Shown: positions 1-11,375 of the stretch, in pieces
Layout: the number at the start of each line of letters is the position of its first letter
Position numbering within the stretch: the first letter of the stretch is position 1
DNA from: Lucinisca nassula
Lineage: Eukaryota; Mollusca; Bivalvia; Lucinida; Lucinidae
DNA: 64,000 nt
Reading direction: 5' to 3'
NCBI GenBank assembly: GCA_963580285.1
Contig: OY757026.1
Span: forward strand, 50,319,143-50,383,142
Made by a program: the position numbers and the translations under genes
Notes under the pieces: generated by a model
Told to the model about the DNA's origin: nothing
What the model saw: the letters and a program-made list of their open reading frames with translations, nothing else
Databases searched by the model: none

Positions 1-3000
1 TTCCATTATGAGTCTATGGGAGCAAAGGAGCCCCAGGGCGTGGCTCATTTGGAACCCAGGGGCATGATTGGCAGGAATTATGCAGGTGACCAATTGTCGT
101 TGCTACATGCTAAATATCTAAGCTCTGGGCCCTGTGGTTTCAGTGAAGAAGATTTTTGAAGCTTTTTTTCCATTATGAGTCTATAGGACCTAAGGGGCCC
201 CTGGGCGTGGCCCGTTTGGACCCCAGGGGCATGATTGGCAGGAATTATGTAGGTGACCACTTGCCGTTGCTACGTGCTAAATATCTAAGCTCTGGGCCCT
301 GTGGTTTCAGAAAAGAAGATTTTTGAAGCTTTTTTCCATTATGAGTCTATGGGAGCAAAGGAGCCCCAGGGCGTGGCTCATTTGGAACCCAGGGACATGG
401 TTGGCAGGAATTATCTAGGTGACCACTTGCCATTGCTACATGCAAAATACCTAAGCTCTGGGCCCTGTGATTTAAGAGAAGAAGATTTTTGAAGCTTTTT
501 TTCCATTATGAGTCTATGGAAGCAAAGGGGCCCTGGGGCGTGGCCCATTTGGTCCCCAGGGGCAGGATTAATGTAGGCGACCAATTGTCATTGCAACATG
601 CTAAATATCTCAGCTCTGGGCCCTGTGGTTTCAGAGAAGAAGCTTTTTGAAGCTTTTACCCATTATGAGTCTATAGGAGCTAAGGGGCCCTGGGGCGTGG
701 CCCGTATGGACCCGAGGGGTATGATTGGCAGGAATTATATAGGTGACCACTTGCCATTGCTACATGCTAAATATCTAAGCTCTGGGTCCTGTGGTTTCGG
801 AGAGGAAGATTTTTGAAGCTTTTTTTTCCATTATGAGTCTATGGGAGCTAAGGGCCTCTGGGGTGTGGCCAATTTGGACCCCAGGGGCATGGTTGGCAGG
901 AATTATGTAGGTGACCACTTGCCATTGCTACATGCAAAATACCTAAGCTCTGGGCCCTGTGATTTAAGAGAAGAAGATTTTTGAAACTTTTTCCCATTGT
1001 GAGTTTACGGGAGCGATGGGGCCCCGGGGCGTGGCCCATTTGAAACCCAGGGGCATGATTGGCAGGAATTATGTAGGTGACCACTTGCCGTTGCTCCATG
1101 TTAAATATCTTAGCTCTGGGCCCTGTGGTTTCAGAGAAGAAGATTTTTTAAGCTTTATTTCCATTATGAGTCTATGGGAACTAAGGGGCCACTGGGCGTG
1201 GTCCATTTGGAACCCAGAGACATGATAGGCAGGATTTATGCAGGTGACCACTTGTCATTGCTACATGCTAAATATCTAAGCTCTGGGCCCTGTGATTTCA
1301 GAGAAGAAGATTTTTGAAGCTTTTTTTCCATTATGAGTCTATAGGACCTAAGGGGCCCCTGGGGCATGATTGGCAGGAATTATGTAGGTGACCACTTGCC
1401 GTTGCTACGTGCTAAATATCTAAGCTCTGGGCCCTGTGGTTTCAGAAAAGAAGAATTTTGAAGCTTTTATCCATTATGAGTCTATGGGAGCAAAGGAGCC
1501 CCAGGGCGTGGCCCATTTGGAACCCAGGGGTATGATTGGCAGGAATTATGCAGGTGACCAATTGTCGTTGCTACATGCTAAATATCTAAGCTCTGGGCCC
1601 TGTGGTTTCAGAGAAGAAGATTTTTGAAGCTTTTTTTCCATTATGAGTCTATGGAAGCAAAGGGGCCCTGGGGCATGGCCCATTTGGTCCCCAGGGGCAG
1701 GATTAATGTAGGCGACCAACTGTCATTGCAACATGCTAAATATCTCAGCTCTGGGCCCTGTGGTTTCAGAGAAGAAGCTTTTTGAAGCTTTTACCCATTC
1801 TGAGTCTATAGGAGCTAAGGGGCCCTGGGGCGTGGCCCGTATGGACCCCAGGGGGTATGATTGGCAGGAATTATGTAGGTGACCACTTGCCATTGCTACA
1901 TGCTAAATATCTAAGCTCTGGGCCCTGTGGTTTCGGAGAGGAAGATTTTTGAAGCTTTCTTTTTCCATTATGAGTCTATGGGAGCTAAGGGCCTCTGGGG
2001 TGTGGCCAATTTGGACCCCAGGGGCATGGTTGGCAGGAATTATCTAGGTGACCACTTGACATTGCTACATGCAAAATACCTAAGCTCTGGGCCCTGTGAT
2101 TTAAGAGAAGAAGATTTTTGAAACATTTTTCCATTATGAGTTTACGGGAGTGATGGGGCCCCGGGGCGTGGCCCATTTGAAACCCAGGGGCATGATTGGC
2201 AGGAATTATGTAGGTGACCAATTGCCGTTGCTACATGCTAAATATCTCAGCTCTGGGCCCTGTGGTTTCAGAGAAGAAGCTTTTTGAAGCTTTTTCCCAT
2301 TATGAGTCTATAGGAGCTAAGGGGCCCCGGGGCGTGGCCTGTTATGACCTCAGGGGCATGATTGGCAGGAATTATGTAGGTGACCACTTGCTGTTGCTAC
2401 ATGCTAAATATCTAAGCTCTGGGCCCTGTGGTTTCAGAGAAGAAGATTTTTGAAGCTTTTTTTACCATTATGAGTCTATGGGAGCTAAGGGCACCTGGGG
2501 TGTGGCCAATTTGGACCCCAGGGGCATGGTTGGCAGGAATTATATAGGTGACCACTTGCCATTGCTACATGCAAAATACCTAAGCTCTGGGCCCTGTGGT
2601 TTCAGAGAAGAAGATTTTTGAAACTTTTTTCCATTATGAGTCTATGGGAGCGAAGGGGCCCCGGGGCGTGGCCCATTTGGAACTCAGGGGCATGATTGGC
2701 AGGAATTATGTAGGTGACCACTTGCCGTTGCTACATGCTAAATATCTCAGCTCTTGGCCCTGTGGTTTCAGAGAAGAAGATTTTTGAAGCTTTTTCCCAT
2801 TATGAGTCTATAGGAGCTAAGGGGCCCGGGGCGTGGCCCGTTTGGACCCCAGGGGCATGATTGGCAGGAATTATGTAGGTGACCACTTGCTGTTGCTACA
2901 TGCTAAATATCTAAGCTCTGGGCCCTGTGGTTTCAGAGAAGAAGATTTTTGAAGCTTTTTTTTTCCAATATGAGTCTATGGGAGCTAAGGGACCCCGGGG

Positions 3001-3290
3001 TGTGGCCAATTTGGACCCCAGGGGCATGATTGGCAGGAATTATGTAGGTGACCACTTGCCATTGCTACATGCAAAATACCTAAGCTCTGGGCCCTGTGGT
3101 TTCAGAGAAGAAGATTTTTGAAACTTTTTTCCATTATGAGTCTACGGGAGCGAAGGGGCCCCGGGGCGTGGCCCATTTGGAACCCAGGGGCATGATTGGC
3201 AGAAATTATATAGGTGACCACTTGACATTGTTACAAGCTTAATATCTAAGCTCTGGGCCCAGTGGTTTCAGAGAAGAAGATATTTTAATT
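1..3290 (+). repeat. Tandem array of ~166-bp units (core of pearl/HINE-like element 1)
   Basis: About 20 head-to-tail copies of a ~166-bp unit. The phrase CCATTATGAGTCTAT recurs at about 3, 170 and 336 and onward at the same spacing. Each unit also holds TTGGCAGGAATTATGTAGG and a GGTTTCAGAGAAGAAGATTT block. The many open frames of about 60 codons repeating M(V)SEKK are by-products of this unit and not genes. The array runs off the left edge, so the element start is missing. It is homologous to the arrays at 20540-22085 and 25090-32130, which share the GGTTTCAGAGAAGAAGATTTTT block. A ~160-bp tandem core is characteristic of bivalve pearl/HINE (non-autonomous Helentron-like) elements; the family label is inference. 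Confidence 0.9.
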
Positions 3291-3563
3291 TTTTCCCATT
3301 GTAAGTCTATGGGAGCTCTATGTTGCCATGGCAACCAGAATTCCAATCTGATCAGCCCAAAAACCTTATGCAGCCTTTTCCCCTACCTGATGATGCTTCT
3401 CATGAAATTTGATCAAGATTGACCATCGGGTATTATAGATACATTTATTTGAAATTGTTTACGGACGCACGGACGCACGCACGGACGGACGCACGACGGA
3501 CGACGGACAAAAAGTGATCACAAAAGCTCACCTTGTCACTACGTGACAGGTGAGCTAAAAAAA
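3291..3563 (+). mobile_element. 3' tail and terminal hairpin of pearl/HINE-like element 1
   Basis: The array is followed by a non-repeated tail (TGTTGCCATGGCAACCAGAA onward), an ACGGACGCACGG-type microsatellite at 3463-3508, and a terminal hairpin at 3525-3556 with arms AGCTCACCT / AGGTGAGCT around GTCAC/GTGAC. The element ends in an A run. The same tail occurs at 22086-22357 and, with a different upstream part, at 32280-32376. A 3' hairpin close to the end is a Helitron/Helentron trait. Confidence 0.75.
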
Positions 3564-4480
3564 ACAAACGAAAAAACAATGCCACCAGTCTTTCAGTTAA
3601 AGAATTTACAAAACAGTTCATCAATATTAACAATGGTTTTAATTTTCCAATGTCCAGCAGCTTTCGTAATTAAAATTAGCACAAACAATACCTTTACCGC
3701 TATTACGAAAATCACGCGCGTGTAATAAAGACCGACACGCGGTGCTCAACCATTGATCTTAACACCTTCTCGTTTCAATGGTTTCAAAGATTTCCATGAT
3801 AAAAGGCGGCTCTGATTTGTATTAATGTACAATTAGGTATGACCAGGCTCTTTAATTGGTTGTTTTACATAATCGTCATTAGTGCCAAAATTGAGTACTG
3901 CCCCTTGTCCCGATGCACATACAGTGTAGATCCTAAAAAGATGCTCGTGACTACCTTTCTCTGCAAGGGGCTACCATATGACGTATAGCATGTACTACTC
4001 ACCATTGCATTCACAAGCGGGTAACCAGTCCATTTAAGTACATGTCTATCTTTAGCTTATTTGGATACCCGAATTTGCAGGAATTTAAAAGACAACAAAA
4101 CACGAGAGAAAGCTTTTATAATTGCTATACTTCGACAAGCCCCATTACTTTCATAAACAAATTTTAAAAACTCAATAGGCTGTGCATGTAAGTGCTATTA
4201 CTCTAGAATAACCAAGAATACCAAGCATATCACGGCAAATAATGGGCTCTGACATGCATGTGAGGTCACACTTTGGTTATCTCGTACTACGGATACCTCG
4301 AACTTTTTTATCCAGTGCCGTGAGTTTCGAGATAACGAGCGTCGACTGTAAATTTGCCAAAATAAAGTTTTCTTTTCATCAAAATATAGGTTTTTCAGAC
4401 AAATTAAAGGTTTTAAAGGATTTCATGAAAAATATCGATTTTTAAAGGTTTAAAAGGTTGCCCTAGGGAGCCTGGGTCTT
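3564..4480. other. Intergenic/intronic stretch with no recognised gene
   Basis: I see no exon-like segment with splice sites on either strand. The missing last exon(s) of the SLC15 gene were looked for here on the minus strand and not found, so they probably lie left of the window or are too diverged to recognise by eye. Confidence 0.5.
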
Positions 4481-4484
4481 AGCA

Positions 4485-4556
4485 AACAGTGCAGACCCAG
4501 ATCAGACTGCTCCTTCAGGAGCAGTCTGATCAGGGTTTACACTGTTTGCCATTCTG
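4485..4556. repeat. Hairpin MITE core (AAACAGTG...CACTGTTT family)
   Basis: A near-perfect inverted repeat with arms AAACAGTGCAGACCCAGATC / GATCAGGGTTTACACTGTTT around CAGACTGCTCC/GGAGCAGTCTG. The same hairpin recurs at 5497-5565, 37050-37119, 40128-40197, 44790-44857, 49383-49450 and 63538-63604, with related forms at 16368-16424, 19845-19900, 38003-38070, 52000-52052 and 56212-56278. Several copies share flanks (TGATCC.TAGTATTGG... and ...ATTTTAGGAGAATTTC), giving a MITE of roughly 250 bp. Confidence 0.85.
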
Positions 4557-4762
4557 TTTGCACTTTTTGGACTTCTGTTGGATCAAGAAACAAATTTATT
4601 AAAATTTTAGGAGAATTTCAGCAAGTCCACAATTTCAGGACTTTCTTCTCTTATTTTCTTAGACAAGGACAGAACCAAAATTTAATGTGAATAATCTGCC
4701 AGAAGATGAATCACATAAAACATCAAGCATTGTTTCCTCTGAAAAGAAAGTATATGTAAAAC

Positions 4763-5165
4763 AAGAATTCCGCTGAAGGCTATGTCCCCCCTGAGCCCTG
4801 AGGGGAGCTCAAAGGCACAGAACCATGAAATCTACACCATGGTCAAACAATGGATGCTTGCATAAAAGCTACCATTCGTAGATGTAATCGCTAGGGTTGA
4901 CCTATAGATCAAAAGTCTGTGAATCATGAAATGTAGGTCAAGGTCAAATATGGATAATTGCATTAAACTTGACATCCCTAGATACAAATTTGTACCAAGT
5001 AACATTAATAAAGCTGTAAAAGTTCTTGAGAAATAAACTTGACCATTTTGGTGAATGCTAGGGTGGTTGCAAATGTTGACCATTTGACAAACGGATGGAA
5101 AATGGATTCCTATATCACACCATGCTGAAAGCAGGTGCGACAAAAATGAAAATAATGGCTGCAAC
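4763..5165 (+). mobile_element. Interspersed element, family K (ACAAGAATTCCGCTGAAGGC)
   Basis: It starts ACAAGAATTCCGCTGAAGG and ends ACCATGCTGAAAGCAGGTGC. Its body has GTAGGTCAAGGTCAAATATGG and ATTAATAAAGCT..AGTTCTTGAGAAAT blocks. Other copies or fragments lie at 5798-6250, 6640-6780, 7090-7145, 40587-41050 and 44935-45120. It resembles the other HINE-like families here in general plan, but I see no large tandem core in this copy. Confidence 0.7.
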
Positions 5166-5216
5166 CATCTTGGTTGGCAGCTTAATTGTTAATTCAAGGG
5201 ACAGGGATCAACTTAC

Positions 5217-5324
5217 CTGGCTTGGAATGGCTTGTATATTGGCAACAATAATCACAACAAGGTCTCCTAACGATACAGTCAGTAGCCATACTGAATTAAC
5301 AACTGTCTTCAATGAATCTGGAGC
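5217..5324 (-). CDS. SLC15-like exon l: TM11 region
   Basis: Reading the minus strand, acceptor TTTATTGCAG precedes GCTCCAGATTC and the exon ends CCAAGCCAG before gtaagt. It encodes 36 residues in phase 0: APDSLKTVVNSVWLLTVSLG followed by DLVVIIVANIQAIPSQ. It matches the conserved block APS.MKSVLQ..WLLTVA.GN of PepT proteins, including the hydrophobic helix. It is the last exon that I can place; the 3' end of the gene should lie to the left. Confidence 0.88.
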
Positions 5325-5340
5325 CTGCAATAAATGTTTG

Positions 5341-5470
5341 TTTGTTTGATTTGAGGTTTAACGTCCTCGTCAACACTGTACAGGTCATTTTGGAGATGTT
5401 GCTTCCAATTTTGTGGAACTTTTACTCTGTATTGAGATGAAATGACATCTCAAGCTATGGTAATGATCCT
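5341..5470 (+). repeat. SINE-like family D, 5' fragment
   Basis: TTTGTTTGATTTGAGGTTTAACG..GGTCATTTTGGAGATGTTGCTTCC..GAGATGAAATGACATCTCAAGC matches the first ~120 bp of the full copy at 6784-7095. Confidence 0.75.
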
Positions 5471-5859
5471 TAGTATTGGAACAGGCAGGCCTAAGCAAAC
5501 AGTGCAAACCCAGATCAAGACTGCTCCTGAAGGAGCAGTCTGATCAGGGTCTACACTGTTTGCCATTCAGTCTGCACTTTTTGGACTCCTTGCTAGATCA
5601 TGAAACAAACTGTAAAATTTTAGGAGAATTACAACAAGTTCTCAAGGTGTCTGAATTTTTAGAAATTTTACAGTATGTGTTAACAAGTAACACAGACAGA
5701 CCTATGAGATGTAACAGAGATATTATTAATGGACAATTTGGAAAACTAATGTTGCAGGTACACTTGTTTGAATCGTCTGATCATACAAGTATATAAACAA
5801 GAATTTCGCTGAAGTCTATATTCCACCTCTGGGGTGAAAAACCATGAAATACAATAATA

Positions 5860-6018
5860 CCGGCCATATTGGTCACCTCTATCAAGCAAGCTAGCATGCA
5901 TTCAGTTCCCAACAAATGTGAATGCATTAAAACACACATGTTTTAAGCAAGCACATGTCTTAAACAAGCACATTTTGAATATCCATTCTGTGCTTGCTTA
6001 ACACAGGTTGGACTGTAT
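5860..6018 (+). repeat. MITE family I (AAGCAAGCACNTGT)
   Basis: This diverged copy has repeated TTAAGCAAGCACATGTC motifs and the terminal TTAACACAGGTTGGACTGTA. A better copy with both TIRs lies at 60837-61008. It is inserted in a family K element. Confidence 0.7.
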
Positions 6019-6275
6019 AGGTCAAGGTCAAACATGGATACTTCATAAAAGTTGAAATTGACATTCCTGAATGCAAGCTTGTAACAAGTATCATTAAAGA
6101 TGCTCTTATAGTTCTTAAGACATGAACTTAAACTTTAGGGTGAATGCTAGGATTGACGCAATAGTTCTTTAAGTCAGTGAACCATGTAATGGAGGTCAAG
6201 GCAAATATGGATGCTTGCTATAGTTGTCATACCTAGACGAAAGTTGGTACCAATTATCATTAATAATGCTCTTAT

Positions 6276-6614
6276 ACAGTAGAACACTGATGGCTCGAAC
6301 ACCGATGGCTCGTTTACCATGGATGTGTCTAACCCATTCTTGAGCCCCTAGCGAAATCCTCTACATAAGAAATAGTGGGGGATAATTAAGATGATGTTAG
6401 TCTTTTATCTTGCAAATGTATGCTGTGTGTACTCATTAGATGAGGCGATTCTAATCAGTACACACAGCATACATTTTCACTATAGAACACCAAAAAGATG
6501 TCTAAAAGTATCTCGTTATGCCTCCTGACAGTAACCTCAGTGGCTCGAACTACGCCTGTCTCGAACATATTGTTGTGGTCCCAAAGGTGTTCGAGCCACT
6601 GAAGTTTGACTGTA
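6276..6614 (+). mobile_element. Tc1/mariner-like MITE family F, copy 1
   Basis: It has TA at both ends, TIRs CAGTAGAAC..GATGGCTCGAACAC / ..TGTTCGAGCCACTGAAGTTTGACTG, and a central hairpin (GTGTGTACTCATTAGATGAGGCGATTCTAATCAGTACACAC). Other copies lie at 18826-19161, 19230-19545, 23009-23345, 32612-32977, 41151-41499 and 62711-63058. TA targets and CAGT ends suggest Tc1/mariner mobilisation (inference). It has no coding capacity. Confidence 0.85.
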
Positions 6615-6783
6615 TTTTTGAGAAATATACCTGAATATTAGGATGAATGCTGGGGTTGAGGCAATAGTTCTCTAAGTTATTGAACCATAAAATGTAGGTC
6701 AAGGTCAAATATGATGCCTGAATTCAAATTGCCATCCCTAGATACAAGTTTGTACCAAGTATCATTAATGGTGCCCTTTTAGT

Positions 6784-7095
6784 TCTTTGTTTGTTTGTTT
6801 GATTTGTGGTTTAACATCCCCATCAACACTACTTAGGTCATTTTGGAGACGTTGCTTCCAATTTTGTTGGACTTTTACCTGACACTGAGATGAAATGATA
6901 TCTCAAGCCCAGCTGCCCAATGAAACCAACAGGGTTTATATGCATGGATGGTCCGACTCACACCACTTTGCCTGGGCAGGCTTGGATCTCCTAAGTGGTT
7001 TACCAGTACTCATGTGCGGTTAATTTCATTCTGCGTGGAAGCATCATGCAGCCCAATCTATTTCTCCAAGCCCCGATGGGTGGGGGTCCTCTTTT
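6784..7095 (+). repeat. SINE-like family D, full copy
   Basis: A ~310-bp interspersed repeat from TTTGTTTGATTTGTGGTTTAAC to AAGCCCCGATGGGTGGGGG, with a conserved CACTGAGATGAAATGATATC block. Further copies: 23435-23755 (+), 62378-62645 (+), 20370-20537 (-), 11560-11665 (-) and fragments at 5341 and 63360. I see no clear box A/box B, so SINE is a size-based guess. Confidence 0.7.
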
Positions 7096-7189
7096 AGTTC
7101 TTGAGAAATGAACTTGACCATTTGGGTGAACCGTAGGGTGGTAGCAATAATGCATAAAGCGAAAATAAGCTTAACATTTCATGTGAATC

Positions 7190-7378
7190 ATCTGTCTAAC
7201 AGATGATTCGAAGTCTAACAGATGATTCAAAGTCTAACAGATGATTTGACATCTAACAGATGATTCAAAGTCTAACAGATGATTCAAAGTCTAACAGATG
7301 ATTCAAAGTCTAACAGATGATTCAACAGATGATTCAAAGTCTAACAGATGATTCAAAGCCTAACAGATGATTCAAATA
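7190..7378 (+). repeat. 19-bp minisatellite (GTCTAACAGATGATTCAAA)
   Basis: About ten direct copies of a 19-bp unit, with one or two shortened units (CAACAGATGATTC) near 7320. Confidence 0.92.
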
Positions 7379-7548
7379 TAATGTCAAGTCTTGTTTTTGC
7401 TGAAAAACAGGAAAAAAAATTTGGAAAATGCTGTCAGCTACATGTGCTTAGCCCTGAAGGGTAGCATTGCGCAAACACGCCTATACAAATACATTGCCAC
7501 CTTTATCGCCGAAAAAATGAAAATTTTATGATGAAAAATTGTGATATT

Positions 7549-7735
7549 TTTCTTATTTCTGCTCCAAATATAGATTGTGGGTACTCGTTAGAACCGCCTC
7601 ATCGAGGTGGTTCTAACGAGTACCCACAATCTATATTTTAGAGCAGAAATAAGAAAAATAAGGTTTACCCCCGGAAACCCCAGTTTTACTATATAAAAGT
7701 GGGGTTCAAGGGGGTCAAAATTATATAGGCATGTT
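7549..7735. mobile_element. MITE family G (TGTGGGTACTCGTTAGAACC hairpin)
   Basis: A long inverted repeat centred at about 7602: GGGTACTCGTTAGAACCGCC / GGTGGTTCTAACGAGTACCC inside TTATTTCTGCTC / GAGCAGAAATAAGAAAAAT arms, followed by the reverse of a CCCACTTTATACAGAGAAAACT end. Other copies: 7905-8060, 12640-12775, 18075-18240, 22370-22600, 38375-38480, 43870-44060 and 51415-51570. Confidence 0.85.
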
Positions 7736-8205
7736 TTCGTGATGGTTTTCAAAGCCCATCATTATAATAAACTGACACATCTATCTAAAACTCATGATGA
7801 TTTTCATAATGCAGTTGAATTTCATTCTCCTAAAGCCATCCCGAGTGACATTTTGCATTCTTTCATTTCTCCAAAATAGCTACTTTTCTGATGAAAACTT
7901 GCAACATTTTTCTCTAAACACATGTTGTGGGTGCTCAATGAGGCAGTTCTAATCAGTACCCAAAACCTATGTCTTGGAGCAGAAATAAGCAAAATAATGC
8001 ATATCCCTCTTAACCCAAGTTTTCTTTATATAAAGTGGGGTTTAGAGAAGTATTTATTTCATGGACCTGTTGACATGATGGCCTTTCTTTGTAGTCACAA
8101 TCCACAAGAAGTTTTCATGATTAAATAATGATAATCCATATGGAAAACATTCTGAAATTAACTTAAATGCCAGCCAAAAACTGAAAAGTAACTTCTCCTA
8201 ATTGG

Positions 8206-9757
8206 TCCGACTACTCACCTGAGTATAAACAAATGAAAATCCACTGATTGAGAAAGGTACATCTCCATAAGTGATTACAGGCAAATGACAACGCCTCCCA
8301 AATTATGATGTTCACCTGAGAGTGCAAATGATTATCTACTGAATGACAATTGCACCTCCCCAACAGAAGATTACCTGCCTGAGTATAAGCAAATAAAACT
8401 GTCCTGATTCAGAATAGCACCTCCCCAACAGGATCACTCACCTGAGTAATGCAAATGATAATCTACTGATTGAGAATAGCAACTTGCCAACAGATGGTTA
8501 CTCACCTGCGTATAAGCAAATAAAATGTCCTTATCCAGAATAGCACCTCCCAAACAGGATCACTCACCTGAGTATAAGTGAATGACTGACTATTTCTACT
8601 GACTGAGAATAGCACCTCCCCAACAGGTGATTACTGACCTGAGTAAATACTGATTCAAAATAACATCTCCCCAAAAGTGATAACTCACCCAACTTTAAGA
8701 ATCAATCCACTGATTGAGAACAGCAACTCCCGAACAGTGATTTCTCACTTGAGTATAAGAAAATGGGAATCTAGTGCTTGAGAAGAGCACCACCTCAAAA
8801 GTGATTACTCACCTGAGTGATTGTATAAGTAAATTGAGAATAGCACCTCCCCAACAGGTGGTTACTCACCCGAGTATAAACAAATGACAACCCACTGATT
8901 GAGAACACCCCCAACAGGTGATTACTCACCTGACTATAAGCAAATGACAACCTACTGATTGGAATAGCACCTCCCCAACTGAGTATAAGCAAATGACAAT
9001 TTATTGATTGAGAGTAGCACCTCCCTAACAGGTGATTATTCACTTGAGTATAAGCAAATGACAATCTACCGACTGAGAATAGCACCTCCCCAACCGGTGA
9101 TTACTCACCTGTGTATATACTGATGGAGAATAACATCTCACAAAAGGGTATGACTTACCTGACTATGAACAAATGACAATCCACTGATTGAGAACAGCCA
9201 CTCACCAACAGTGGTTACTCACCTGAGTATAAGCAAATGACAACCAACTGATTGAGAATATCACCTCCCCAAGAGGTGATAACTCACCTGAGGTCAGGCT
9301 GGGATACGTAAATGACAATCTACTGATTGAGAAAAGCACCTCCCCAACAGGTGATTGCTCACCTGAGTATAAGCAAATGACAATCTACCAACTGAGAATA
9401 AAACCTCCCCAACAGATTACTCACCTGTGTATATACTGATGAAGAATAACAGCTCAAAAAAGGTTATGACTCACCTGAGTGCAAGCAAATGACAATCCAC
9501 TGATTGAGAATAACATCTCCCCAAAAGTGATTACTTATGTCAGTATAAGCTAATGACTATCCACTGATTGAGAACAGTCAATCGCCAACAGTGATTACTC
9601 ACCAGAGTATAAGCAAATGACAATCCACTGATTGAGAATAACACCTCCCCAAAAGTGATTACTTATGTCAGTATAAGCTTACTGATTGAGAACAGCCACT
9701 CACCAAAAGTGATTACTCACCCGAGTATATGCAAATAACAATCCACTGATTGAGAAG
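8206..9757 (-). repeat. 65-bp minisatellite made of SLC15 exon-k tail plus splice donor, block 1
   Basis: About 24 copies of a 65-bp unit. On the minus strand each unit reads like the last ~46 bases of exon k (coding GEVLFSISGLSFAYTQ) followed by GTGAGTAATCACCTGTTGG. The authentic exon is at 12414-12545, and this block lies downstream of it in the same intron. The period is not a multiple of three, so the array has no common frame, and units are several to 20 % diverged. It must have arisen by tandem duplication across the exon-intron boundary. Confidence 0.92.
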
Positions 9758-10369
9758 GTCACTGGTCGTTTCGTCCGTGAGTCATTTCGCCCTTGAGTCG
9801 TTTCGCCCGTGGGTCATTTCGCCCTGAGTTGTTTCGCCCTGGGTCGTTTCTTCCGTGGGTGTTTTCGCCCTGATTCGGTGGGTCGTTTAGCCCTTATTTT
9901 TTGAAGCCCTATGGATTGAGGTTAGATATGTTTTGGTATATAAAGGGGTTGATGGGGATATGGGGAGTCCCGGAAAATATTGTAATATCCTCGTTTGGTA
10001 CTATACTTGACCTTCATCTACTTTTCATGGTTCACTGACTTTGAAAACTATTGTGTCAAACCTAATGTTTACCCTACTATTTATTTCTCAAGAACTGTAA
10101 AAGTATCATTAATGATACATGGTACAAACTTGCATCTTGGGATGCAGCGATAATTCAAGCATCCATAATTGACTTTGACCCACTTTTCACGGTTCACTGA
10201 CTTTGTAAAATATTGTGTCAAACCTAGCGACCATCCTACCATTCAAGTTAATTTCTCAAGAACTATAAGAGCTTCGTTAATGAACTTTGTAACAAGATTG
10301 CATCTAGTGATGACAATTATAATGCAATTATCCATATTTGACATTGATGTACTGGGACTTATGGCTGTG

Positions 10370-10775
10370 AAAACTAGACAAAAGTGCCCAGTGGGGCATG
10401 TATACCCCCGGCCAGTGCCATCACCTCAACTGAAACTAGTCATACTGATCATGTTTGCAAAATTTCAAGTTTCTATGTACAGTAGTTATTGAGAAATCTT
10501 TGACACAAAATAAAAATATACACTATTAAACAGCAAGAACTACAAAGGGAAATAACTCTAAAAGGCCTGACCCCTTGGCCCTTATTTTCTTTCCCACAAT
10601 ACAAGTAGTCATACTGATCATGTGTGCAAAATTTCAAGTTTCTATGTGAAGCAGTTCCTGAGATATCTTTGACACAAAATAATTGTTTACGGACACACAG
10701 ACAGACAGACAGACAGACGGAAAAGACAAAACTATATACCCCCATTGCATACTTCGTATGCCGGGGGTATAATTA
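10370..10775 (+). mobile_element. HINE-like element ending GCCGGGGGTATAAT
   Basis: It begins AAAGTGCCCAGTGGGGCATG..TATACCCCCGGC and ends with a CAGACAGACAGACGG microsatellite and GCATACTTCGTATGCCGGGGGTATAAT, so ATACCCCCGGC is inverted at the two ends. Two internal ~150-bp repeats contain CATACTGATCATGTNTGCAAAATTTCAAG. A longer relative lies at 38490-39370. Confidence 0.7.
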
Positions 10776-11019
10776 CTGTCTATATGTAAAAATGTGATAT
10801 TTTTCTCATTTCTTATTGTCTATGTTTTAGAAATTGAAATAAGAAAAATAAAGTATACTTGAGGACCCACTAATTGCTGTATAAAGTGGGGTTTAGGGGT
10901 GGGAGTTCTTCATTATATAGACTTGTGCGTTGGTAGATGTACGGACTAATGAACGGACAGTTGAATATACAGAGATGGATAAGTGAATTAATGAATGAAT
11001 GATTGAGGCCTTCATGCGG

Positions 11020-11375
11020 ACTGAACAAATTATTTGTCTTAATCGCGACAGAAGTAAGAGGGAGGATTGTGGCCACTTAAAATCGATTTAAGCCCCCCAG
11101 TGGAATTCGTTTCTGCTGACCGTTCCAAGGCGGTTCTTCTGTCGCGGTTTATTTTTGTTATGGTTTGTCTTTGGGTGTTAGTGTCGCTTATGTTGTTTTA
11201 TTTTGGATAGCCTTTTGGCCATTTTGAGGTAAAGGAACTGTCCTTTTGGCTTTCCACTGTTGGTGTTTCCGTTGGGGTCTGTTGCTTCATGTTTGTGTTT
11301 CTTTCTCTTTGGTGTCTCTGATGGGGGCTGTGGGTTAATTGTATCGATTCCTGATCATTGCCTCTACTTCTATTT
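11020..11375 (+). mobile_element. Family L element, partial copy
   Basis: Contains GACTGAACAAATTATTTGTC..CGCGACAGAAG...GGCGGTTCTTCTGTCGCGGTTTA and ends GATTCCTGATCATTGCC. Related copies: 25731-26241 (-), 37485-37725 (+), 42530-43045 (+) and 54872-55060 (-). CGCGACAGAAG and CTTCTGTCGCG form an internal inverted pair. Confidence 0.7.

Noticed and set aside
301..3121. Repeated open frames coding M(V)SEKKIFEAF..HYESMGAKG peptides
   Set aside because: They recur once per ~166-bp unit, have no splice or start conservation, and are by-products of a stop-poor tandem repeat.
1..3290. CRISPR array
   Set aside because: Units are ~166 bp with no short conserved repeat/variable spacer pattern, and the sequence is clearly from an animal genome.
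5476..5796. 106-codon open frame
   Set aside because: It is mainly the AAACAGTG hairpin MITE and its flanks, which recur at 63483 and elsewhere.
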